A stretch of 64,000 nt of DNA from RI-242 sp038246255 (GTDB taxonomy: Bacteria > Planctomycetota > UBA1135 > GCA-002686595). Both the position numbers and the translations under genes were made by a program. Numbering within the stretch: position 1 is the stretch's first letter; each line of letters begins with the position of its first letter. The notes below the pieces were generated by a model, which saw only the letters and a program-made list of their open reading frames with translations, made no database searches and was not told the origin of the DNA. The stretch covers positions 26,065 to 90,064 of the forward strand of contig JBBRWC010000003.1 of assembly GCA_038246255.1 (NCBI GenBank), written 5' to 3'. This document shows, piece after piece, positions 36,570-44,495 of this stretch.

Positions 36570-38750
36570 ATGACTTCCACTCCCCGGCAGCGCGCCATGC
36601 GCGCCATCGCCCAAGGCATCCCGTGTCCCACGCCGCGCACCCGCGCCGGCCAGCGCCTCTCGGAGATCTTCGGGTCGAAGGTCTTCAACGACTCGGTGCA
36701 GCGACGCCGTTTGCCGCGCGACGTGTATGCGGCGCTGCGGCGCACGCTCGACACCGGCGAGGAGATGGCACCGGGAGTCGCCGACGCCGTCGCGAACGCG
36801 ATGAAGGATTGGGCGATCGAGCGCGGCGCGTCGCACTACACCCACTGGTTCCAGCCGATGACCGGGCTGACGGCGGAAAAACACGACGCGTTCCTCTCCC
36901 CGACCCTCGAGGGCGGCGCGATCCAGGAGTTCAGCGGCAAGCAGCTCATCCTCGGCGAACCCGACGCGTCGTCGTTCCCGTCCGGGGGTGTGCGCAACAC
37001 GTTCGAAGCGCGCGGTTACACCGGTTGGGACCCGAGCTCACCCGCGTTCCTGCGCGAGACAGAATTCGGCCTCACGCTGACAATTCCAACGGTGTTTGCG
37101 TCGTTCACGGGTGAAGCGCTCGACACCAAAACACCCCTGCTGCGCTCCTGTGAAGCCCTCGACCGCGAAGCGCGCCGCCTCTTGGCCGCGATCGACGAAC
37201 CGCACGTCAAAAAGGTCATCCCGACGGTCGGTCCCGAGCAGGAGTATTTCCTCGTCGACCGCGAGTTTTTCTACCTGCGCCCGGACCTGATCTCGTGCGG
37301 GCGCACGCTGCTCGGCGGCCGACCGCCGAAGGGCCAGGAGCTCGAGGACCACTACTTCAGCCAGACCCCCAAGCGCATCCTCAACTTCATGATGGATGTG
37401 GAAGAGGAGCTGTGGCAACTGGGTGTTCCAATCAAGACCCGCCACGGCGAAGTCGCTCCGCACCAGTTCGAGATGGCGCCGATCTTCGAGGCCGCCACGA
37501 TCGCGACGGACCACAACATGCTGACCATGGAGGTCATGCAGGTCGTGGCGCGCAGACACGGCTTCGAAGCGCTGCTGCACGAGAAACCCTTCGCCGGTGT
37601 CAATGGCAGCGGCAAACACGTCAACTGGTCGATGGCCGACGAAAGCGGCCGCAACCTGCTCGATCCGGGCAAAACACCCCACGAGAACCTGCGTTTCATC
37701 GTCGTGCTGACGGCGATCATCCGCGCCGTCGACCTGCACCAGGACCTGTTGCGCGCGTCCATCGCGCACGCCGGCAATGACCATCGCCTGGGTGCGAACG
37801 AAGCTCCGCCCGCGATCATCTCGATCTTCCTCGGTGAAGAGCTCCAAAGCGTCGTCGAGAGCCTGATGCAGGGCAGCTCGCACCAACCCCGCGGTGGACT
37901 GCCGCTGCGCCTGGGTGTGACGACGCTGCCCCCGCTACCGATCGACACCTCGGACCGCAACCGGACGTCGCCCTTTGCCTTCACGGGCAACAAGTTCGAG
38001 TTCCGCGCCGTCGGCTCCAGCCAGACGATCGCTTTCCCGGTCATGGTCATCAACACGATCGTGGCCGAATCGCTCGCGCACCTTGCGAAAGAGCTCGAAG
38101 GCAAGGCGCATTCGCCTGAAACGTTGCAATCGGTCATCCGCCAGACCCTGCTCGCGCACCAGCGCATCCTCTTCGGTGGCGACAACTACTCGCGCGAGTG
38201 GCAGCAGGAAGCCGAGCGCCGCGGCCTCTTGAACCTGATCGACACACCGTCGGCGCTGGAGCGCTTTGCGCGCCCGGAGAACCTCGAGCTTTTCGAACGC
38301 TTCGGCGTGCTCAGCCGGCGCGAAACCCTGTCGCGCAACGAAGTGCTGCACGCCGCGTACGTGCACCGCATCCACGTCGAGGCGCTCTCGCTGCGCAACC
38401 TTGCGGCGACCTCGGTGCTGCCGCCCGCACTCGCCTACCAGGCCAGCGTGGCCAACGCGATCGCGGCCGCGCGGGCGGCACTGCCGGCGCTCGACCTGTC
38501 GGAGCAAGAGACGCTGCTGCGCGACCTCGTGACGACGATCGGTCGCCTGCAGCGGGCCATTGCCGCGCTCGAAAAGGCCGAACACGCGATCGAGCACTCC
38601 GGCGAAACCCGCGCGCGCACGGTCCACGTGCGCGACACGGTGCTGCCGGCGATGGCGGAAACGCGCGAAGCCTGCGACCGCCTCGAGGCCCTGGTCGACG
38701 ACGTGACCTGGCCGCTGCCGAAGTACCGCGAGCTCCTGTTCGCGCACTGA
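36570..38750 (+). CDS. glnN: Glutamine synthetase type III
   Basis: A 726-residue GSIII enzyme, which makes glutamine from glutamate, ammonia and ATP and works as a large dodecamer. Type III signatures are clear: the N-terminal domain with RLSEIFGSKVFND, then HWFQPMTG with KHDAF, FPSGGVRNTFEARGYT, the metal-binding VGPEQEYFLVD, KTRHGEVAPHQFE, and NGSGKHVNWSM. A C-terminal helical part (SGETRARTVHVRD) is also typical. Length fits the family (about 700-730). ATG at 36570 is chosen by homology; no clear ribosome binding site. A strong hairpin follows at 38780. Confidence 0.97.
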   Translation: MTSTPRQRAMRAIAQGIPCPTPRTRAGQRLSEIFGSKVFNDSVQRRRLPRDVYAALRRTLDTGEEMAPGVADAVANAMKDWAIERGASHYTHWFQPMTGLTAEKHDAFLSPTLEGGAIQEFSGKQLILGEPDASSFPSGGVRNTFEARGYTGWDPSSPAFLRETEFGLTLTIPTVFASFTGEALDTKTPLLRSCEALDREARRLLAAIDEPHVKKVIPTVGPEQEYFLVDREFFYLRPDLISCGRTLLGGRPPKGQELEDHYFSQTPKRILNFMMDVEEELWQLGVPIKTRHGEVAPHQFEMAPIFEAATIATDHNMLTMEVMQVVARRHGFEALLHEKPFAGVNGSGKHVNWSMADESGRNLLDPGKTPHENLRFIVVLTAIIRAVDLHQDLLRASIAHAGNDHRLGANEAPPAIISIFLGEELQSVVESLMQGSSHQPRGGLPLRLGVTTLPPLPIDTSDRNRTSPFAFTGNKFEFRAVGSSQTIAFPVMVINTIVAESLAHLAKELEGKAHSPETLQSVIRQTLLAHQRILFGGDNYSREWQQEAERRGLLNLIDTPSALERFARPENLELFERFGVLSRRETLSRNEVLHAAYVHRIHVEALSLRNLAATSVLPPALAYQASVANAIAAARAALPALDLSEQETLLRDLVTTIGRLQRAIAALEKAEHAIEHSGETRARTVHVRDTVLPAMAETREACDRLEALVDDVTWPLPKYRELLFAH

Positions 38751-38779
38751 TCGGTTTCTCCGAGGCCCCCCGCGGGGCA

Positions 38780-38818
38780 CGCGGCGCCTGCCCGAGCGCA
38801 AGCCGGCCAGGCGCCGCG
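38780..38818 (+). terminator. Hairpin downstream of glutamine synthetase
   Basis: CGCGGCGCCTG (38780-38790), a 17-nt loop, and CAGGCGCCGCG (38808-38818) form a perfect 11-bp GC-rich stem 30 bp after the stop codon, followed by GTGTTTG. The T-tract is weak, so it is a probable but imperfect intrinsic terminator. Confidence 0.55.
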
Positions 38819-38850
38819 GTGTTTGATGCAAGCCGTCGCCGGGGGCTCGT

Positions 38851-39714
38851 TCAACCTGCCTGCGCCGAGAGGTGTCCGATGCGCTCCACCAGCGTGCGCT
38901 CAAGATCCCGCGTCTGCTTGGTCGCGAAGCCGATGGACGGCAGTTGTTCGCGATGGCAACCGAGTTTCGAGGTCAGCCGCGCGAGGTTCGATGCTTGAAA
39001 GGGCCGCCGATCGAAGCGCTCCACCACCAGGTCCGCCTCCCGCACGGCATCCTTCACACGCTTCACCCGTGCGGTTTGGATGCCAACCGCGCGCGCGGCC
39101 CGCATGAAAAAACACTCGTTTTCGACCAGCCGCGGCATTTCCGGAGTGCTGAGTTTCAGAATGTAGTGACGACCCGGCGTTCCCTCGCGGACAGGGATGG
39201 TGAGTCGTGCCGCGGACACTTTGGGTAGCGCTCCGGGAACGGCGACGGGTTCTCCGCTGTCCAGTTGGCGCTCGAGGATGTCGCGGAAACGAACGCTCCC
39301 GAGATTCCGCGGATCGAGTTCCACGGCGGGTTCCTGCGCGGAGTCGGTCGGCGCGTTTTGCGCTCCATCGGCCGCACTCGCCCACACGTCGCCAATGGCG
39401 TCGCCACCCGCTGCCGCGAGCAGCGTGAAGCGGTCGTCCGGCGACGTTTTGGTGCGCTTGATCAACGCGGCCAAACGCAATCCTTCGGGCAACAATCCGG
39501 CGAAGTACGGGTGCAGGTTGACACCGCGCACCTCGCAGGGGACTTGCCGCACGGGCATCCCGAACGCGATCCTGCGCTGCGGCGTGTCGCCTTGGCTCAC
39601 GTACTCCGGCAAATACGCAAAGCTCGCGCCGTGGGGAGTGCGCCGCAGCACCCCCACGAACACGTCGCCCTTGTGCACCCGCAACACTTCGAGCGCGCGC
39701 GCGTCGCTGATCAT
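38851..39714 (-). pseudogene. hipA: Truncated HipA-like kinase (toxin) remnant
   Basis: The first 287 residues follow HipA: an N-terminal domain with FAYLPEY, the GMPVRQ / LHPYFAGLLPEGLRLAAL stretch, RFTLLAAAGGDAIGDV, the ATP-binding loop in GALPKVSAARL, the lysine strand YILKLS, and VVERFDR. HipA kinases normally run to about 410-440 residues; here the protein stops soon after VVERFDR. The catalytic Asp loop and the metal-binding motif are missing, and the last 50 residues match nothing. It cannot be an active kinase. ATG at 39714 (or GTG 39723) lies 24 bp after the end of the hipB remnant. The pair looks like a dying toxin-antitoxin module. Confidence 0.75.
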
Positions 39715-39737
39715 CGCGCTCACGCGTCGCCCTCGAC

Positions 39738-39824
39738 TTACGCGACCCCGACACCCGCGAGGTCCGCGAGCTGCGTCTGGGTCAACCGGAGCACTCGCCG
39801 ACGACTTCGAATAGCATCGCCCAG
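39738..39824 (-). pseudogene. hipB: Fragment of a HipB-like XRE antitoxin
   Basis: About 28 residues match the first helices of an XRE/HipB helix-turn-helix (LGDAIRSRRRVLRLTQTQLADLAGVG) and then a stop follows two codons later. HipB proteins usually continue for another 40-60 residues, including the recognition helix. No proper start codon is found at the 5' edge (CTG at best). The fragment sits where hipB should be, directly upstream of the hipA remnant. Confidence 0.6.
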
Positions 39825-40310
39825 GCTGGGAGCTCCCCCAGCCCGGGTTATTCGCCAGCTTTGCGATCGGACGGCCCAACCGGCGGCCTTCGGCCGCCTT
39901 TCGCCCTCTGGCGGCACTTTGCGACCACGGGCGTCCTCGTTGACCTGCTCAAGGTCGACTGTGGATCCCGCGGCCACAAAGCGCGGCTTCGATGGCCGCG
40001 ATCGCGTGCACGTTGACCCAGGCGGGCTGCGGTACGTAAATGGCGAGTTTGCCGTCGGGACGCTCGCCTGTAACGGACCCGCGGAGCGCTCCCCGAGGGA
40101 TCCGACGTGAAGCGGCCGCGAGCGCGACCCGCGGTTCCAGCGAGCGCTGTTGCCTTTGTCGGCGCCCCACGGCGGCCGACGATGGAGGAAGCCGAACCCC
40201 GGGGCGCCGCTGCTACATCGCGCGCGTTCGGGCTCTTAAGCCGCCGCTCCACATGGACTTACGGACGCAAATGCACCGCCTGCCAGAGCCCACCCCAGGC
40301 GAGTTTGGGG
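39825..40310. other. Noncoding region between hipB remnant and tRNA
   Basis: About 490 bp without a supported gene. A GGCGGCC-TTC-GGCCGCC hairpin (39882-39898) followed by TTTCGCC may be a weak terminator. A minus-strand frame around 39950-40060 reads GKLAIYVPQPAWVNVHAIA and could be a gene remnant; I do not recognise it. Confidence 0.4.
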
Positions 40311-40387
40311 TGGTAGCGAGGGCGGGACTCGAACCCGCGACCCCAGGCTTATGAAGCCTGTGCTCTAACCGACTGAGCTACCTCGCC
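40311..40387 (-). tRNA. tRNA-Met (CAU), elongator type, CCA encoded
   Basis: A 77-nt cloverleaf on the minus strand: acceptor GGCGAGG/CCTCGCT with a G-U first pair, D arm GCTC-AGTCGGTTA-GAGC, anticodon stem CAGGC/GCCTG with loop TTCATAA, 5-nt variable loop, and T arm GCGGG-TTCGAGT-CCCGC. The CCA end is encoded. CAU could be Met or lysidine-modified Ile; the D arm and variable region look like elongator tRNA-Met, and the initiator's three G-C anticodon-stem pairs are absent. Confidence 0.93.
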
Positions 40388-40636
40388 GCTGTTCGGCGCG
40401 GCGAATCTACCGAGTCGGGGGTGCCCCCGGCAAGGATCTGGAAGGGACCCGAACGCGCGCGAGCAGGCCTGGAGCCCACTCACGGGCGCCTGCCGTCGGC
40501 CCAGATTCTCGAAGAGCGGGGAACACCGGCTTAGAGCCGATCGCGTCCCGGCGCGGGGCGCGGATGCGGGGGCCACCTGCCAATGCCCGGAACTGCAACG
40601 GGGGACGCATCCTTTGCAGCAATTTGAGGAAGGGGG

Positions 40637-40665
40637 CTCGACTCATTCCCAGCATGCAGTACATT
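40637..40665 (+). promoter_or_regulatory. Candidate promoter for the structured RNA
   Basis: CTCGAC (40637-40642), a 17-bp spacer, and TACATT (40660-40665). The -35 is poor, the -10 matches four of six bases. Transcription would begin near 40672, exactly where the first hairpin of the RNA starts. Confidence 0.4.
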
Positions 40666-40671
40666 TAGCCC

Positions 40672-40803
40672 GTTGGGGGTTCGCCCTCGACCACGGGATC
40701 TGCCGGGGAACGTCAGGCGTTGCGAGCCGCCAGGCGTTCGGGAAGACCGGCGAGGTCTCTCTCCCTCGGGCCGGCGCTGGGCAAGGAGCGCCGGCCCCCT
40801 TTC
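40672..40803 (+). ncRNA. Candidate structured non-coding RNA, about 130 nt
   Basis: Three consecutive helices fill an intergenic stretch with no frame worth calling. P1: GTTGGGGG-TTCG-CCCTCGAC (40672-40691), eight pairs closed by a UUCG tetraloop. P2: outer GGGATCT-GCCGG (40695-40706) with CCGGC-G-AGGTCTC (40747-40759), then an asymmetric internal loop (GG opposite CGGGAAGA), then AACGTCAGGCG (40709-40719) with CGCCAGGCGTT (40728-40738), one A-A mismatch, 8-nt loop. P3: an 11-bp terminator hairpin. A promoter-like sequence places the 5' end at P1. It lacks the signatures of SRP RNA, 6S, tmRNA and RNase P. It could be a regulatory sRNA or a new class; the function is unknown. Confidence 0.6.
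40768..40797 (+). terminator. Intrinsic terminator of the structured RNA
   Basis: GGGCCGGCGCT (40768-40778), loop GGGCAAGG, and AGCGCCGGCCC (40787-40797) give a perfect 11-bp stem followed by CCTTTCGTT. The stem is very stable; the T-tract is short. It faces the 3' end of the convergent YdcF gene. Confidence 0.7.
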
Positions 40804-40842
40804 GTTATGCCGTCGCTTTTTGCGCGTCTACTGCGCATGCCG

Positions 40843-41382
40843 TCAGGCGAAACCCGCCAGCGCATACCCAACGCGTACGCCCAGAACGCGACCACCTCGC
40901 GGGCGACGAAGCGCGGCAAGGGCCCTTAGGGTTCGGGTCTCGCGGGCCGCGCTGCAGTGCACGTCGAGCCCCCCACGCTCGAACGCGAGGCGCGCGCGCG
41001 GCAAGTGGTAGGCGTGGCTGACGACGAGCACCCGGCGGCCCCCGCGAAGGTCCAAGAGCGCGGCCACTGCGCGTGCGCTCGCTCCCGTATCAAGACCGCC
41101 GCGGTCCAAAACGATCTGCTCTGGCGCGAGCCCGACGTCCGCCGCGATCTGAGCCATCGCGTCGCATTCGTGCGTGCCCGCGGGTCCCGGTCCCCCACTC
41201 CCGATCAGGATCGGGGCGCTCCCGTCGCGGACGAGCGCTGCGCCCGTGCGTGTGCGGTCGAGGAGCGCGAGGCGCGGCGTCCCATCCGCGCGCACGCCCG
41301 CACCCGACACGACCACGGCGTCGACCGGCCAGCGATCCCGCGTGCTCCCCAACGCAAACATCAGGGGCAGCGAAAAACCCAC
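40843..41382 (-). CDS. YdcF family protein (DUF218)
   Basis: A 179-residue DUF218/YdcF protein. Family landmarks are in order: DAVVVSGAGVRADGTPRLALLDRTRTGAAL, ILIGSGG, MAQIAADVGLAPEQIVLD, and VLVVSHAYHLPRARLAFERGGLDVHC. The fold binds S-adenosylmethionine-like ligands in E. coli YdcF, and relatives (ElyC, SanA) act on envelope integrity; the role here is unknown. The start is GTG at 41382 (an in-frame stop lies three codons upstream), so the membrane anchor seen in many relatives is missing. It lies 50 bp after the esterase gene. Confidence 0.85.
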   Translation of the reverse strand: MGFSLPLMFALGSTRDRWPVDAVVVSGAGVRADGTPRLALLDRTRTGAALVRDGSAPILIGSGGPGPAGTHECDAMAQIAADVGLAPEQIVLDRGGLDTGASARAVAALLDLRGGRRVLVVSHAYHLPRARLAFERGGLDVHCSAARETRTLRALAALRRPRGGRVLGVRVGYALAGFA

Positions 41383-41432
41383 GTCAGCTCAGCGCAGCCA
41401 AGCCGCACCGTGGGCGCCCGCTCGGCCGGGCT

Positions 41433-43010
41433 TCACGGAAGGATGTCGATGACGGCGAACGCGCCCGTAGCGTTGGGTGTGACGAGCAGCTCGCCCTTGT
41501 GCGGATCGTGCGCCACCGCCAGGGGCGGAACACCGCTGGCGAGCACCAGGCTCGGGGGATTCGGGAAACCGCGCAAGACGAGCGTCAGCGGCTTGAAGTC
41601 CGTCGTCCAACTCGTCACCGAAAGGGCGAGCGCCGACGTCAATCCCGCCGCTTCGAGGTCCAGCTCAAGGCGCCGCACACCACGCGCACCCTGCACCGCG
41701 ATCGCGTTCGATCCACCCGATCCCACGGTGAGGCGATAGCGCGCCACCGTCGACGGATCGATCGCGAGCACACGCGACATGCGGTACGCCGCAAGGCGAT
41801 CCGCGAAGATTTCCGCGCTGCCACCACCCAGGTCTCCGGGCGCAGGGGCCTCACTCGCCTGGGCAACAAAATCGACGGCTTGGGCCATCGACAGGGAACT
41901 CCAGGCGTGGGTGGACGGTCCCGCTTGCACCTCGTTCACCGCCACCAGCGCTCCCTGCGCAAGCAGGTAATCGCGCAGCGCGCGGTTGTATTGGACGAGG
42001 TTGGTGTTCGGGTCCTGGCTATTCCAGTGCAGGTAGATCGGCAGGTCCTTCAGGTTTACAGCCTGCGCGCTCGCGGGAACGGCCGCCCCGCCCTGCACAC
42101 GGATCGGGTTGACACGCGCCCACGCAAACGGCGATTGGAGCGGCGCACCACCAAAGTGGTCGGGGTTCGCAAGGAGCTGCTGCAACTGCAGCGTGCCGAC
42201 GTTGTACTGGTCGATGACGTCCATCGTGCCGGTGTGGTTGATCACACCGGCGATGCGCACCGGTCCCTGCGGGGACTGGTGGCGCAGCGCGTAGGAAACC
42301 GCGTTCAAGCCGCCCATCGAGAACCCCGCGGTGTAAACGCGCTTCTCGTTGTAGGCGATGCCGTTGGTGCGCAGCCAGGCGAGGATGGCGTCGAGCGCGT
42401 CCTGCGACGCGACGTTGCCCATGTTCGTATCCGTCAATCCGTAGGGCGCGAGCAGGTACCAGCCGCGCGCGTCGCAGATCTGGGGCAGACCCGAAGCGTT
42501 GAAAACGCTCTTCTCGCTGACGCTGAAGGGGTGAAAACCGATCACCATCCCGCGCTCGTCAATCGGCGGCAGTGCGGGCCCGGTAGGGACCTGGAGGAGG
42601 AAGCGCTCGGCCTTTGACGGGTGGCCCGACACGGGCGGGAAGAGCAGCACTTCGACGGTCGGGTCGGAGGTCCAACTCGGCACCAACTTCGCGAGGGATA
42701 GGCCGTCCTTTCCGACCCACCAGCCTTGAGTCGTCAGCGGACCGACGACCGGGCCGAGGGTCGCGGAGTCCTCGAGCCACGTGAACGGCGCGGGAGCAAG
42801 GGCGGCAGCGGGGCGATGGCGCGCTCCGGCCTGACCCGAGCCTGCGCCGCCACCCGCGCCGGCCACCGCTCCCCCACCTGCGACGGCTCCGCCACCTGCG
42901 ACGGCTCCGCCACCTGCGCCCGCCTGCACTTGAGCCCAGGCCGGGACGGTGGTCGCGGCGAAGGCGAAGCCGACTATGCCGGCGAAGAGGCTGAGGCTAG
43001 AGCGGAGCAT
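41433..43010 (-). CDS. Secreted alpha/beta-hydrolase (PHB depolymerase/LpqC-like esterase)
   Basis: A 525-residue exported esterase. Signal peptide 1-26 (ending AWA), then a Gly/Ala linker with GGGAVA repeats (about 33-50). The hydrolase domain has the nucleophile elbow GFSMGG with Ser231, a plausible Asp333 in HWNSQDPN and His368 in GPSTHAW, in the order expected for polyhydroxybutyrate depolymerase or feruloyl-esterase types. Residues about 390-525 form a beta-rich tail that may be a carbohydrate- or surface-binding domain. ATG at 43010. The substrate is unknown. About 495 bp of noncoding DNA separate it from the Ppx gene upstream. Confidence 0.82.
   Translation of the reverse strand: MLRSSLSLFAGIVGFAFAATTVPAWAQVQAGAGGGAVAGGGAVAGGGAVAGAGGGAGSGQAGARHRPAAALAPAPFTWLEDSATLGPVVGPLTTQGWWVGKDGLSLAKLVPSWTSDPTVEVLLFPPVSGHPSKAERFLLQVPTGPALPPIDERGMVIGFHPFSVSEKSVFNASGLPQICDARGWYLLAPYGLTDTNMGNVASQDALDAILAWLRTNGIAYNEKRVYTAGFSMGGLNAVSYALRHQSPQGPVRIAGVINHTGTMDVIDQYNVGTLQLQQLLANPDHFGGAPLQSPFAWARVNPIRVQGGAAVPASAQAVNLKDLPIYLHWNSQDPNTNLVQYNRALRDYLLAQGALVAVNEVQAGPSTHAWSSLSMAQAVDFVAQASEAPAPGDLGGGSAEIFADRLAAYRMSRVLAIDPSTVARYRLTVGSGGSNAIAVQGARGVRRLELDLEAAGLTSALALSVTSWTTDFKPLTLVLRGFPNPPSLVLASGVPPLAVAHDPHKGELLVTPNATGAFAVIDILP
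42862..42917. repeat. 18-bp tandem repeat in the esterase linker
   Basis: Three near-identical copies of a CCACCTGCGACGGCTCCG-like unit encode the Gly-Gly-Gly-Ala-Val-Ala linker repeats. The unit is a multiple of three, so copy-number change keeps the frame. Confidence 0.75.
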
Positions 43011-43505
43011 CGTGCGTGGTGTGGATGGGGCGGAGCGGGACTCGGCGGGGTCTTGGACGGGACGGATAGGCGCCGTGGCGACGGCGCGGCACCGGTTTTC
43101 CCCCGCAATGGCGCGAGAGCCCTCGAGAAAAGGATAGCCCGCCTAGGGCCTGAATCGGTCGGCGCCTCAAGAGCCGGGTCCCAGGCGACTCCGAACCCCT
43201 GCGGAGGGGTTATTACGGGCACCCGGCCGTGCCCGGGGTGCGCGGTTCGTCCGCTCGGTGCGGGTTTAACGGGCCGCCAACCGGGAGCGCGGCGCCCCGC
43301 GCGCCCTCGCCCCGGATCCGCATCCGAGGCCGCACCCGCCGCGCTCGCTGATCCGAGCCCTGCCCGATGGGTGCGCTCTCTTGCGGGCTCTGCCCGCAAG
43401 AAAGACAAGAAAGAGGCGTGCGATTGTTTTGCGCGCCATGGCGCACGCTTCAAGGTGGGCTGCCAGTCCCACGCCTTGCCGCTTCGCCCCTGCCCTCCCG
43501 CCGGA
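43011..43505. other. Noncoding region upstream of the esterase gene
   Basis: About 495 bp with no supported gene. It carries a perfect hairpin CTTGCGGGC-TCT-GCCCGCAAG at 43380-43400 followed by purine-rich DNA (AAAGACAAGAAAG), not by a T-tract on either strand. The remainder is GC-rich sequence in which I recognise nothing. Confidence 0.45.
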
Positions 43506-44495
43506 TCACTCCAGCCTGAGGATCTGCGCGAGGGCGCCGTGGCGCAGGCCCCGGGCGCTGACCCGCGCGCTAACGGAGGCCGCGCCCCCCACGCGCCCAA
43601 GGGCCTCGGCCAGGCACTGCAGGCCGGCGGCGAGGACCGGGGCGCGGGCGGGCTCGATGGGCAGGTCGAGTTGGTCCTCGAACGGCATCCCGAAGAGCCG
43701 CACGGCCCAGTCCGCCGCCACGTCCGCGCGGATCTCGACACCGTCGACGAGGCGCGGGTCGAAGGATTCGAGGCCGCCCAAGATCGCGGCGAGGTTGGCC
43801 GCGGAGCCGCCGAGCAGGCGGCACTGGCTGCCGTCGGGCAGCGGCGTGTTGAAAGCGGACTCGCGTTCGAACGCCGCCCTGACCCCGGCCACGAGCGCGG
43901 GCCATCCCCCCAAGAGCCGCGGCGCGCGCCCGCGCAGGCCGATCCACAGCTCCGTCGCGCCGACGGCTCCCATCGGCACGCTTACGCTGTCCGTCGGTGC
44001 GGGCCCGACGCGTTCCGTGCTGCCGCCTCCGACGTCGATCGCAAAACGCGGGGTCGCGGTAGCGCAAAGTTCGCCACGTCGCGACGCCGATCCCATTGCT
44101 CCGCGCCAACCCAGCGACGCTTCCTCCGCGCTCGAGAGCACCCGCGCGCGCACACCGGTCAGCGTTTGGACACGCGCGAGGAAAGCGTCGCGGTCACGCG
44201 CGGTGCGCAGGGGCGACGTGCACAACACATGGCGCGCCGCGGGCGGCACACCGCACAGGTCCATGCGGCGCGCGTAGGTGACCAGCACTTCGAGGGTGCG
44301 CTCCACCGCCTCGGGCAACAGCGCGCCCCCTTCTTCGAGCCCCTCGCCCAGGCGCGGGTGCAGCGCGTGGTCTTCGATCAGCTCCAGTCCACCGCGCGGA
44401 TCGGGGCGCCCCACCGCGAGCAGCGCGCACTGCGCACCCAAATCGACGACGGCAGCGAGCGCCGGAAGGTTGTGCGCAGAGTCGAGGTCGTTCAC
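43506..44495 (-). CDS. Ppx/GppA phosphatase family protein
   Basis: A 329-residue protein of the exopolyphosphatase/pppGpp-phosphatase family (ASKHA fold). The first phosphate-binding stretch is AAVVDLGAQCALLAVG (residues 9-24), weaker than usual. The second is well kept: FAIDVGGGSTE near residue 150, then MGAVGATE; the adenosine-type motif is RLLGGSAANLAAI near 235. VLCTSPLRTARDRDAFL and VRARVLSSAEEASLGWRGA are also typical. It should hydrolyse polyphosphate or pppGpp, or be a non-catalytic relative. Start GTG at 44495 overlaps the stop of the long upstream gene (GTGA). No ppk gene is seen nearby. Confidence 0.83.
   Translation of the reverse strand: MNDLDSAHNLPALAAVVDLGAQCALLAVGRPDPRGGLELIEDHALHPRLGEGLEEGGALLPEAVERTLEVLVTYARRMDLCGVPPAARHVLCTSPLRTARDRDAFLARVQTLTGVRARVLSSAEEASLGWRGAMGSASRRGELCATATPRFAIDVGGGSTERVGPAPTDSVSVPMGAVGATELWIGLRGRAPRLLGGWPALVAGVRAAFERESAFNTPLPDGSQCRLLGGSAANLAAILGGLESFDPRLVDGVEIRADVAADWAVRLFGMPFEDQLDLPIEPARAPVLAAGLQCLAEALGRVGGAASVSARVSARGLRHGALAQILRLE

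Noticed and set aside
40672..40803. Signal recognition particle (4.5S) RNA
   Set aside because: The apical loop and the conserved GUCAGG-GGAAG-AGCAGC helix 8 signature are missing; the fold is three separate helices instead of one long hairpin.
43380..43400. Intrinsic terminator at the 9-bp hairpin
   Set aside because: No T-tract follows on either strand, and it is not at the end of a gene.
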